From Flavobacteriaceae bacterium (GTDB lineage Bacteria > Bacteroidota > Bacteroidia > Flavobacteriales > Flavobacteriaceae), in NCBI GenBank assembly GCA_013042825.1, contig JABDPL010000322.1, positions 1 to 8,005 on the forward strand: DNA of 8,005 bases, written 5' to 3'. This document shows positions 1-5,520 of this stretch, one piece after another. The translations under genes were made by a program, and so were the position numbers. Within the stretch, counting starts at the first letter, position 1, and each line of letters starts with the position of its first letter. The notes beneath the pieces were generated by a model that was given only the letters and a program-made list of their open reading frames with translations, was not told the origin of the DNA and ran no database searches.

Positions 1-82
1 CGGTAAACCCGGCCAGGATACTACGTGTCCGGTTTTTATTCATACTCTGAAATATCTCTCTCCAAAGGTCAATATCAAACAT
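1..82 (-). CDS. ABC transporter permease, N-terminal fragment (MacB/FtsX-type)
   Basis: Only the first 27 codons are present; the gene runs off the left edge. The start codon ATG lies at 82-80 and overlaps the stop of the upstream ATPase gene by 8 bases, a usual arrangement for translationally coupled ABC ATPase and permease pairs. The peptide begins MFDIDLWREIFQSM and continues with NKNRTRSILAGFT. An amphipathic stretch followed by a basic 'NK.RT' segment just before the first membrane helix is typical of MacB/FtsX-family permeases, where the next residues form TM1 ahead of a large periplasmic domain. With its neighbour it would form a mechanotransmission-type ABC system acting at the inner membrane, for lipoprotein release, peptide or drug export. 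The substrate cannot be inferred. The identification rests on a short fragment plus context. Confidence 0.72.
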   Translation of the reverse strand, partial: MFDIDLWREIFQSMNKNRTRSILAGFT

Positions 83-779
83 GGGCTTCAGATGCTCTCA
101 CTTGTTCAACTAATTTATCTTCCATGATCACCCCATCGCGAAGACGAACAACACGTTTACACATGCCTGCTATATCTTCTTCGTGAGTCACGATCAATAA
201 TGTCTTGCCCTCATCATTAAGCTGCTGAAGGAACTCCATGATCTCATATGAAGTCGTTGTATCAAGAGCTCCTGTAGGTTCATCGGCCATCAATAACTTA
301 GGATTAGCCGCCAGGGCTCTTGCAATGGCTACACGCTGTTTTTGCCCACCAGACAATTCACTCGGCAGGTGATGGGCCCAATCAAGCAAACCAACCTTAT
401 CGAGATAAAACCTGGCTTCTTTCTGTCGTTCTTTTCGCTTAAGACCCTGGTAATACAGTGGAAGTGCAACATTCTCCAGGGCATTCTTGTAATTTATCAA
501 ATTGAAAGATTGAAAGATAAACCCCAGAAACTTGTTTCGGTAATTCGCAGCTTTTCGTTCGGTGAGATCTTTTATAACAACATCATCCAGGGTATATTCA
601 CCTGAATCGTATTCATCAAGGATACCTATAATATTAAGAAGGGTAGATTTTCCTGATCCCGATGATCCCATAATAGCGACCATCTCGCCCTCTTTGACGT
701 CAAGATCAATCCCCTTAAGAACATGTAAACTAGAATCGCCAATTGGATAGGACTTATGAAGATTCCTGATCTTAAGCAT
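75..779 (-). CDS. ABC transporter ATP-binding protein, LolD/MacB type
   Basis: This 234-residue ATPase powers an inner-membrane ABC system. All nucleotide-binding motifs are intact: Walker A GSSGSGKST at residues 38-46, Q-loop Gln at 90 (FIFQSFNL), signature LSGGQKQR at 142-149, Walker B LLMADEP at 162-168 with catalytic Glu167, D-loop ALD at 171-173, and switch His199. The length, and the 'EPTGALD' wording instead of the usual EPTGNLD, fit the LolD/MacB/FtsE branch (MacB-type efflux, lipoprotein release, FtsX partners). The permease gene begins inside its last codons (82), so the two are surely co-translated. The start at 779 gives the canonical MLKIRNLHKSY opening. The upstream gap (780-876) holds an inverted repeat that could be an operator. 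Which member of the branch it is, and its substrate, cannot be told from the ATPase alone. Confidence 0.93.
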   Translation of the reverse strand: MLKIRNLHKSYPIGDSSLHVLKGIDLDVKEGEMVAIMGSSGSGKSTLLNIIGILDEYDSGEYTLDDVVIKDLTERKAANYRNKFLGFIFQSFNLINYKNALENVALPLYYQGLKRKERQKEARFYLDKVGLLDWAHHLPSELSGGQKQRVAIARALAANPKLLMADEPTGALDTTTSYEIMEFLQQLNDEGKTLLIVTHEEDIAGMCKRVVRLRDGVIMEDKLVEQVRASEAHV

Positions 780-781
780 AG

Positions 782-828
782 TTAGTGATGTTTAGTGTAT
801 AGTCAAACTAACCGATATTAGTTAGACT
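782..828. promoter_or_regulatory. Putative operator: inverted repeat plus TTAGT half-sites before the ABC operon
   Basis: Positions 801-811 and 818-828 form an inverted repeat of 11 pairs with a single A-A mismatch and a 6-base centre. TTAGT also occurs as direct copies at 782-786 and 792-796, exactly 10 bases apart, so four TTAGT/ACTAA half-sites fall within 41 bases. On the minus strand the box TTAGTTTG (811-804) differs by one base from the Bacteroidota -7 consensus TAnnTTTG and lies inside the repeat, which would put transcription start about 15-20 bases before the ABC gene. No good TTG box is seen at the right distance. The repeat is not followed by a T-run, so it is unlikely to be a terminator. 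A regulator binding here is inference; none is encoded in the window. Confidence 0.4.
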
Positions 829-876
829 GTAAAGGTCCAATTTTGTTACAAACAAATGTCTAATAAAATGTTAAAT

Positions 877-1095
877 TCAGCTCGAATGTCTGTATTTGCG
901 ATAGATAATAAATAATAGCCCCCCGATAAGCAAATACGGAAAAATCATCAAATATTGAATGCCGTTATTTACACTTTTACCGATGTCCTGATTTTCTCCA
1001 CTTTCAAGCACCGCGCGGCACATAGCACACTGGGCCTCCAGAAGAACCGGATTCAGCGTGACAATCAACACTATTAAGATCAATCGCAGTTTCAT
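877..1095 (-). CDS. Small membrane protein with exposed CxxC motif, oxidase-assembly neighbourhood
   Basis: This is a 72-residue protein with no family name that I know. Residues 1-22 form a signal peptide or anchor (basic MKLR, hydrophobic core, ending LLEAQ). They are followed at once by C23-A-M-C26, then a polar segment of about 20 residues (ESGENQDIGKSVNNG), a single membrane helix at about 47-65, and a basic tail (YRKYRHSS) that should be cytoplasmic. If the N-terminus is cleaved after AQ, the CxxC pair sits at the mature periplasmic terminus, well placed to bind copper or haem or to exchange disulfides. The -1 Gln does not fit a lipobox, so a lipoprotein is unlikely. It starts 1 base after the DUF420 stop and is the last gene of the Sco operon. 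A role in oxidase metallation is inferred from motif and position only. From memory, similar small proteins accompany DUF420 in other flavobacteria. Confidence 0.82.
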   Translation of the reverse strand: MKLRLILIVLIVTLNPVLLEAQCAMCRAVLESGENQDIGKSVNNGIQYLMIFPYLLIGGLLFIIYRKYRHSS

Positions 1096-1096
1096 G

Positions 1097-1630
1097 CTAT
1101 GTGTAATAAGGAGAAATCATAATATAAACCAATACCCCGGTTATCGCAACATATAACCAGATAGGAAAAGCAATTCTCGCCATCTTCTTATGCCGCTCAA
1201 AATCCCCGGTTATAGCTCTGATATAGGTTATTAGAACAAATGGAATGACAATTATGGAGAGCAAAATATGGCTGATCAGGATAAAGAAATAAATATAGCG
1301 CCACATGCCCTCTCCTCCGTATTTTGTTGAGTCACTGGTCATATGATAGATCACATACATCAGCAGGAATGCAATACTGAAAACTAGTGCAGTTTTCATG
1401 AGTCGCTCATGCAAAATCAGCTTTTTATTTTTCACAGCCCACAAAGCGATTATAAGCAGTATAGCTGTAAAACCATTTATAGTCGCATAAATAGGTGGCA
1501 AGAACATGAACGGGCCAACATCCGGGATCCTGATCCCGAATAATGCTGCCACCACAACAGGAATAGCTATCGATAGGATTACGACCCAGCGATTATACTT
1601 TTTTTGTGTTTTCGTATCGATCGTACTCAT
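1097..1630 (-). CDS. DUF420 family membrane protein (YozB-like), likely oxidase biogenesis
   Basis: This 177-residue polytopic protein matches the DUF420/YozB pattern. It has five hydrophobic helices at roughly 15-33, 43-66, 79-97, 112-135 and 152-172, and conserved histidines in or near the membrane: H74 (ILHERLMK), H96 (YIYHM), H121 (ISHILLS) and H147 (FERHKKMAR). The FERHKKMAR turn before the last helix is characteristic. The family is usually found beside cytochrome oxidase genes and Sco, and its biochemical role is not established; the histidines suggest metal or haem handling. The gene starts 2 bases after the sco stop and ends 1 base before the CxxC protein, so it is clearly in one operon. 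No haem-binding CxxCH is present. Confidence 0.9.
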   Translation of the reverse strand: MSTIDTKTQKKYNRWVVILSIAIPVVVAALFGIRIPDVGPFMFLPPIYATINGFTAILLIIALWAVKNKKLILHERLMKTALVFSIAFLLMYVIYHMTSDSTKYGGEGMWRYIYFFILISHILLSIIVIPFVLITYIRAITGDFERHKKMARIAFPIWLYVAITGVLVYIMISPYYT

Positions 1631-1632
1631 AC

Positions 1633-2277
1633 TTATTCTTTCAATAGATCTGCAATGTCTTCTTTTATTTCCCTGATTTGATTCGGCGCATTCTCTTCAT
1701 CCAAAGCGCGATAATAGATTATAGGATTACCAAAACCGTCGTAACGGGATCTTATTTCACCATTTTTATCGATAAGTGCAAACAAGCCCGAGTGTGAGAA
1801 ATCACCGTCTTCATCCATTGTGGATGCGGCATAGAGATTAAAACCTTCATTGGATAATTTAAGTATATCAGATTTCTCCCCTGTTAAAAAATGCCAGTTC
1901 GGATGTGATACCCCATATCGCTCGGCATAAGCCTTTAAGACTTCAGGAGTATCTATATCGGGAGTAATGGTAAAGGAAGCGATCCCGAAATTAGGATTTC
2001 CGAAGAATTCATCCTGGATCTCGACCATACGCCTGTTCATTATCGGGCAAATACTCGGGCAGGTTGTAAAGAAGAACTCCACCACATATACCTTCCCTTT
2101 GAAATTGTCGTTCGAAATGGTATCCCTATTCTGATTGATGAATTCGAAGTCAGGAGCTTTGCCAATTACCTCCAGATCGGCCGAGCTGAACCTGGCTACG
2201 ATTTCAGGAACAGCCCAGATACCAAACACCAGGATAATGAAGGCAATGCCTACATAGGAATAATTAGTTTTCTTCAT
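1633..2277 (-). CDS. SCO1/SenC family copper chaperone for cytochrome c oxidase
   Basis: This 214-residue thioredoxin-fold protein is anchored by one N-terminal helix (about 8-24) with its domain in the periplasm. The copper site is complete: C73-P-S-I-C77-P in the FFFTTCPSICPIM segment, and H162 in FSHSGLFALID, the three Cu ligands of Sco proteins. Other family marks are APDFEFINQ (41-49), TITPDIDTPEVLKAYAERYG (103-122) and the WHFLTG strand (128-133). Sco proteins deliver copper to, or reduce the cysteines of, the CuA site in oxidase subunit II, which is not encoded in this window. The start overlaps the end of the preceding gene by 14 bases, pointing to coupled translation. The following genes, DUF420 and the CxxC protein, are spaced 2 and 1 bases apart. 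Length is normal for bacterial Sco. Confidence 0.95.
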   Translation of the reverse strand: MKKTNYSYVGIAFIILVFGIWAVPEIVARFSSADLEVIGKAPDFEFINQNRDTISNDNFKGKVYVVEFFFTTCPSICPIMNRRMVEIQDEFFGNPNFGIASFTITPDIDTPEVLKAYAERYGVSHPNWHFLTGEKSDILKLSNEGFNLYAASTMDEDGDFSHSGLFALIDKNGEIRSRYDGFGNPIIYYRALDEENAPNQIREIKEDIADLLKE

Positions 2278-2983
2278 TTGATTTTAAGTCATCTGCCCTT
2301 CGCGAAGAGGAATCGAAATTTCCCTTGCGTTTCTGCCTGTATTCGGTAAACAAGATTCGCAAATCATCGCTTAATTTATTTTTGAGTTCAGCCACTTCTA
2401 TGCTGTTATAATGATATAAGGGATAAACCTGCGCCTCCTTTTTGAGTTCACTTTTATTCCTGTCATCCAATCGGCCGCGTTGCATAAGGTCCTTATCGAT
2501 GATAAAAATTCCATCGAAGGAATTGTCCGCTTTTAATTCGGAACCTGTCAGGAGTCCATTAAAAATCCGCTCTGTCTCCTCTTTGCCGGCCTTGATAAAA
2601 TTCCAGTAGGTGAGCTCATCATACTGATAGAGTTTTTTCTTTAGTTCCTCAATTGATCTGTCGCTCTCTTCTCCTACCAGCCCGATGATCTGAAACCTCT
2701 TAAAACCCCTGAACTTGTCATAAACCATTTCTTTTACATTCAATGCTGAAGTCGCATTCTCTAATGGATCTTCACCAAGAAAAAGCAGAATTGAAATATT
2801 ATCATAGAAATCAAGCTCTATTTCATCTTCCGGTAATACGTTGGTGATATCCTGAACAGGTCCGTGAACGATGTCAAGGCTGTTGTAGTTGTGGGTCGAT
2901 GGGTATAAAAACAAGAGAAATATGACCGGTAACAGGAAAAGAATTGCCAGAATAACAGGCTTTTTTGCGCTAGTCCATTTCAT
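2264..2983 (-). CDS. Membrane-anchored, cysteine-free Sco-like (thioredoxin-fold) protein
   Basis: This 239-residue protein has one N-terminal membrane helix (about 9-27) and a soluble domain that should be periplasmic. I see a layout parallel to the adjacent Sco. A buried strand ISILLFLG (63-70) sits where Sco has its CxxxC strand. It is followed by a helix, the strand RFQIIGLVG (96-104), a helix with LTYWNFIKAGKEET (124-137; compare Sco HPNWHFLTGEKSD), and DGIFIIDKDLMQRGRLDDR (157-175; compare Sco LFALIDKNGEIRSRYDG). The whole protein contains no cysteine, so the copper or redox site is absent. The C-terminus is charged (about 196-239). It is the first gene of the Sco operon, overlapping sco by 14 bases. 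A structural or regulatory partner role for Sco is inference. Homology to Sco is my reading by eye and needs a profile search. Confidence 0.85.
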   Translation of the reverse strand: MKWTSAKKPVILAILFLLPVIFLLFLYPSTHNYNSLDIVHGPVQDITNVLPEDEIELDFYDNISILLFLGEDPLENATSALNVKEMVYDKFRGFKRFQIIGLVGEESDRSIEELKKKLYQYDELTYWNFIKAGKEETERIFNGLLTGSELKADNSFDGIFIIDKDLMQRGRLDDRNKSELKKEAQVYPLYHYNSIEVAELKNKLSDDLRILFTEYRQKRKGNFDSSSRRADDLKSNEEN

Positions 2984-2987
2984 TGTG

Positions 2988-2995
2988 CAAAAATA
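2988..2995 (-). promoter_or_regulatory. Candidate -7 box abutting the Sco-operon start codon
   Basis: The minus strand reads TATTTTTG, an exact match to the Bacteroidota -7 element TAnnTTTG, only 4 bases before the ATG at 2983-2981. Used as a promoter, it would start transcription at or near the start codon and give a leaderless message. It overlaps the T-run of the upstream terminator, and no TTG is found at the -33 distance because that position falls in the terminator stem. The match is therefore suggestive only; T-rich DNA can produce it by chance. Confidence 0.35.
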
Positions 2996-3022
2996 AAAAA
3001 GACGGTTGTAAAAACCGTCTTT
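2995..3022 (-). terminator. Rho-independent terminator of the sorting-domain gene
   Basis: Positions 2998-3007 and 3013-3022 are a perfect 10-bp inverted repeat (AAAGACGGTT / AACCGTCTTT) with a 5-base loop. Read on the minus strand, the descending arm runs into six Ts, giving a stem and U-tract 32 bases after the stop of the gene ending at 3054. Transcription of that gene should end here, only about a dozen bases before the next start codon. Confidence 0.9.
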
Positions 3023-3053
3023 AATTATTTATAATTAACTGTTAAATTCGTTA

Positions 3054-3866
3054 CTATAATTTGATAAGGCGTTTGGTTTGAACGGCTGTTCCATTCGATA
3101 CCCTTAACAAATATATGCCTGCACTCCAGGCATTTATATCAATGGCTGAATACATCTCGTCCAGATCAGCAGATAAAATTTCTTTTCCCAATACATCATA
3201 GACCTCCAGTCGAGCACTCTGAGCATCGTTAAATAAGATTATTCGCAATTCATCCTTTACCGGGTTTGATCCTAGAGAAAAAACTGAATTATATGAATCA
3301 TCCAGGCTTAAAGTAATATTCCCGGTAACATTGTCGATCTGCATGGTGCCATCAATAACATCCCCTATATATGCAGCATTAGCACTGCTTAAAATCCGCA
3401 TTTCCTCGGGCTGCTGTAAAACCTGTGCTATCGAGGCCGAACCACTAATTACGGTGAAATCGGACTCTAGAATTGGAATTTCAACAGAAGTCCATCCCGC
3501 ACTAACGGTTACAGCCACTGCGTTGGTGGTACTTATTCTTGTGTTCCCGGGTCCTCTGACCGCGATACGAAAATCAAGGTCGCTATTCAGAACATTTGCG
3601 TCGAAGGAAATCGATTCATAAACCGATAAATCTGTCTTCCATTGATCTCTGTTGAAAACGATCATCCGGCTTCCTGCTCCACCCCCATTTCCAGTAGTGA
3701 CATATTGCAAATAATCTCCGGTTGGTCCACCTGAAGGATTCGTTACCTGTGACTGAGCCGGTCCTCCAACTTGCCAACTATCTAACGACCCTTCAAAATC
3801 GTCCTGAGCATTTAGCACAGCCGTCGAAAGGATTGAAAGGATTGATAAGAGTAATAGCTTTTTCAT
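3054..3866 (-). CDS. Secreted protein with laminin-B-like domain and type IX secretion sorting domain
   Basis: I place the start at 3866, not at the longer frame opening at 3932, because MKKLLLLSILSILSTAVLNAQ is a textbook flavobacterial signal peptide cleaved near AQ (20-21). The product is 270 residues. The body (about 22-185) has FEGSLDSWQVGG, a Gly-rich segment, an F...WKTDLSVYESISFDANV block, VSAGWTSVEIPI and a closing GTMQIDNVTG. This order resembles laminin B/IV-like or galactose-binding-like beta sandwiches, which suggests a carbohydrate or matrix binding module; the assignment is by eye. The last 75 or so residues (from SLGSNPVKDELRI, through LEVYDVLGKEI and WSAGIYLLRVSNG, to the end KRLIKL) are a type A C-terminal sorting domain of the type IX system, so the protein is exported and surface attached or released. 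No catalytic motif is seen. It stands alone between two terminators. Confidence 0.85.
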   Translation of the reverse strand: MKKLLLLSILSILSTAVLNAQDDFEGSLDSWQVGGPAQSQVTNPSGGPTGDYLQYVTTGNGGGAGSRMIVFNRDQWKTDLSVYESISFDANVLNSDLDFRIAVRGPGNTRISTTNAVAVTVSAGWTSVEIPILESDFTVISGSASIAQVLQQPEEMRILSSANAAYIGDVIDGTMQIDNVTGNITLSLDDSYNSVFSLGSNPVKDELRIILFNDAQSARLEVYDVLGKEILSADLDEMYSAIDINAWSAGIYLLRVSNGTAVQTKRLIKL

Positions 3867-3883
3867 AATGATTTTGCTTTCAT

Positions 3884-3891
3884 TAAAGATA
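3884..3891 (-). promoter_or_regulatory. Weak candidate -7 box for the sorting-domain gene
   Basis: The minus strand reads TATCTTTA, one base off TAnnTTTG, 17 bases before the ATG at 3866. The nearest upstream TTG triplets are 10 and 25 bases away, both outside the usual spacing of about 17-23. A 10-base palindrome TTTGTACAAA lies further upstream at 3924-3933. Since the preceding operon ends in a terminator at 3985-4013, a promoter must lie in 3867-3984; this is the best box I can find. Confidence 0.35.
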
Positions 3892-3984
3892 CTTAAAAAA
3901 ACAAGAAGAAAAATGTCAAAACTTTTGTACAAACATTCATTTCACCGGTTTTAAATGCTATCAGTTCGTCGTTCTGTAAGGAGC

Positions 3985-4013
3985 AAAAAAAAGACGGTCT
4001 TTTGAACCGTCTT
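3985..4013 (-). terminator. Rho-independent terminator of the cyoE-oxidase operon
   Basis: Positions 3991-3998 and 4006-4013 form a perfect 8-bp inverted repeat (AAGACGGT / ACCGTCTT) with a 7-base loop. On the minus strand it ends in eight Ts, two of which belong to the stem. It lies 20 bases after the stop of the subunit IV gene and closes the four-gene unit that starts at cyoE. Its stem repeats the core of the terminator at 2995-3022. Confidence 0.9.
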
Positions 4014-4033
4014 GAGATATGTATACATTATTA

Positions 4034-4480
4034 TTAAAAGTCGCGTTTTATAAATTCTGTAGAATATACACTTTCAATATATCCGCCTTCCTGAAGTAGT
4101 ATAAAAATCAAATAACATATAAGGAAGATCGCTGTCCAGACCACCAGCCTTCTCAACCACTTTGTTTCATCCCTCATGTGCATGAAATCCCAAGTGATAT
4201 AATATGCTTTTACGATAGTTAAAACGATGAAAATCAGATTAAGTGTCTTGAGATAAACAAAGGGTGAAAGCACGATATTCGCCAGTGTTGACAGGAAGCC
4301 CCCTTCGAAAGGAGTGAACAGCGGACTTGTCAAGGCCTGAGGCTTATAAATACCCAGTACTACCTCAACTAAGGTAACAATAGAAAGCAAAATGAGCACT
4401 GCCCAGATCTTTTGGGTATTCGACTTGAACTTTAACAGTCCCCTTAATATTTCCAGTTTATGTGCGTGGGCTTCAGCCAT
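4034..4480 (-). CDS. Cytochrome c oxidase subunit IV (prokaryotic CyoD/CtaF-like)
   Basis: This 148-residue membrane protein is the small fourth subunit of a heme-copper oxidase. It has three helices at about 25-45, 77-97 and 109-129, and the family's recognisable second-helix ending with Lys91-Ala, then W97-D-F-M-H-M-R-D-E. The N-terminal His-containing stretch MAEAHAHKLE is also common in these subunits. The subunit is not catalytic; in bacterial oxidases it is thought to stabilise subunit I. The loop between helices 1 and 2 (about 46-75) is longer than in CyoD. It starts 18 bases after the long subunit III stop and is the last gene before a strong terminator. Confidence 0.88.
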   Translation of the reverse strand: MAEAHAHKLEILRGLLKFKSNTQKIWAVLILLSIVTLVEVVLGIYKPQALTSPLFTPFEGGFLSTLANIVLSPFVYLKTLNLIFIVLTIVKAYYITWDFMHMRDETKWLRRLVVWTAIFLICYLIFILLQEGGYIESVYSTEFIKRDF

Positions 4481-4498
4481 GAATTATCATAATTAGGG

Positions 4499-5476
4499 TT
4501 AAACAAGATAGAAAAAGGTAAATACAAAGACCCATACCAGGTCTACAAAGTGCCAATATAAACCGACTTTCTCAACCATTTCATAATTTTTTCGGCGTTC
4601 GTAGGTTCCGATTATAACATTAAAGAAAATGATGATGTTTATAACAACTCCGGAAAATACGTGGAATCCGTGGAATCCGGTGATGAAGAAAAAGAAGTCT
4701 GCAAATAACGGCGACCCGTATTCGTTTGCACGGAGATTCGCGCCTTCAACAACAAGCTTTCCGTTATTTTTTATACGAGTTAAGGACTCCTCTCTCGACA
4801 ATACTGTTTTTTCACCTTCATCTGTGAGTTCCTGGGTCCTGACCAGGATATTCGGATTTGCCTCCAGTCCCGTGATCACCTCTTCCACGGTATAACTTGG
4901 CAGAGTTCCTTCTGAATCGTACCAGACACCCACTTGTTCTGTTTGCTGAACCCGCTCACGTTCACCAACAATCGCAAAATCAGCTATGGCTACGCGTTTT
5001 CCATCGGTATCAACAAACTGCAAAATATTTCCGCCGTCGGTTTGAACAGCTCCATAATCCCCTTTGATAAATGTAGCCCATTCCCAGGCTTGTGAACCCA
5101 CGAAAATCAAACCACCGATGATTGTTAAAAACATGTAGAGAATAACCTTATTCTTCATCATACGGTGTCCCGCATCAACGGCCAATACCATAGTTACGGA
5201 TGACATGATCAGGACAAAGGTCATAAATGCCACATAGATCATCGGTGCCGGTTCGTGATAGAACGGAATATGAGTAAAAACCTCATCGGCTATTGGCCAT
5301 GAATCTATGAATTTGAATCTCGAAAATCCGTAAGCCGCAAGGAATCCAGAAAAGGTTAAAGCATCAGAAACGATGAAGAACCACATCATCAGTTTTCCAT
5401 AGCTTGCTTTCATGGGGCGGTTACCTCCACCCCAGGTACTGCCTTCGGTTCCGGTGCTTACTGCAGTAGTGTCCAT
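4499..5476 (-). CDS. Heme-copper oxidase subunit III, long form with periplasmic insert
   Basis: This 325-residue subunit III is well above the usual 190-210 of five-helix bacterial forms. Five helices are visible: about 29-50, 79-100, 111-135, 258-290 and 305-325. Family signatures are MWFFIVSDALTFSGFLAAY (31-49), the Glu of QAWEW (129-133), TGFHGFHVFSG (266-276) and YWHFVDLVWVFVF (307-319). Between helices 3 and 4 lies a soluble insert of about 115 residues (roughly 140-255), rich in Glu, Asp, Thr and Val. Positive charges in the 2-3 loop (HRMMKNK) and the 4-5 loop (YERRKN) mark those as cytoplasmic, so the insert should face the periplasm, where the electron donor docks. I recall flavobacterial homologues of about this length, so the insert is probably clade-wide. 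It is the third gene of the cyoE unit; the gap of 44 bases before it is the longest in the unit. Confidence 0.93.
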   Translation of the reverse strand: MDTTAVSTGTEGSTWGGGNRPMKASYGKLMMWFFIVSDALTFSGFLAAYGFSRFKFIDSWPIADEVFTHIPFYHEPAPMIYVAFMTFVLIMSSVTMVLAVDAGHRMMKNKVILYMFLTIIGGLIFVGSQAWEWATFIKGDYGAVQTDGGNILQFVDTDGKRVAIADFAIVGERERVQQTEQVGVWYDSEGTLPSYTVEEVITGLEANPNILVRTQELTDEGEKTVLSREESLTRIKNNGKLVVEGANLRANEYGSPLFADFFFFITGFHGFHVFSGVVINIIIFFNVIIGTYERRKNYEMVEKVGLYWHFVDLVWVFVFTFFYLV

Positions 5477-5502
5477 AGACGATAGTTGGTTTTAGAGTTG
5501 CA

Positions 5503-5510
5503 CAAAAATA
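5503..5510 (-). promoter_or_regulatory. Possible internal -7 box before the long subunit III gene
   Basis: The minus strand reads TATTTTTG, an exact TAnnTTTG match, 26 bases before the ATG at 5476 and inside the largest gap of the oxidase unit. No TTG is present 17-23 bases upstream. It could be a weak internal promoter raising subunit III and IV output, or chance in AT-rich DNA. Confidence 0.22.
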
Positions 5511-5520
5511 ATCATTTATT

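Noticed and set aside
342..750. Two plus-strand open frames opposite the ABC ATPase
   Set aside because: They are antisense to a gene with all Walker, signature and switch motifs intact.
842..856. TTTGTT-ACA-AACAAA hairpin after the CxxC gene, considered as a terminator
   Set aside because: The stem has only 6 mostly A/T pairs and neither strand continues into a T-run. I see no clear terminator between 876 and 780, so read-through into the ABC genes is possible.
3828..3845. Tandem 9-base repeat (AAAGGATTG twice)
   Set aside because: It encodes the repeated Ile-Leu-Ser of the signal peptide core and needs no other explanation.
3867..3932. Longer start for the sorting-domain gene, adding 22 residues (MYKSFDIFLLV...) before MKKLLLL
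   Set aside because: The extension places a second hydrophobic stretch before a perfect signal peptide and would cover the region where the promoter must lie. The start at 3866 is far more typical.
3924..3933. Perfect palindrome TTTGTACAAA upstream of the sorting-domain gene
   Set aside because: A 10-base AT-rich palindrome can arise by chance and no second copy or regulator is visible; mentioned only as a possible operator.
4661..4678. Tandem 9-base repeat (GTGGAATCC twice)
   Set aside because: It encodes the conserved GFHGFHV motif of subunit III, so it reflects protein constraint and not a DNA element.
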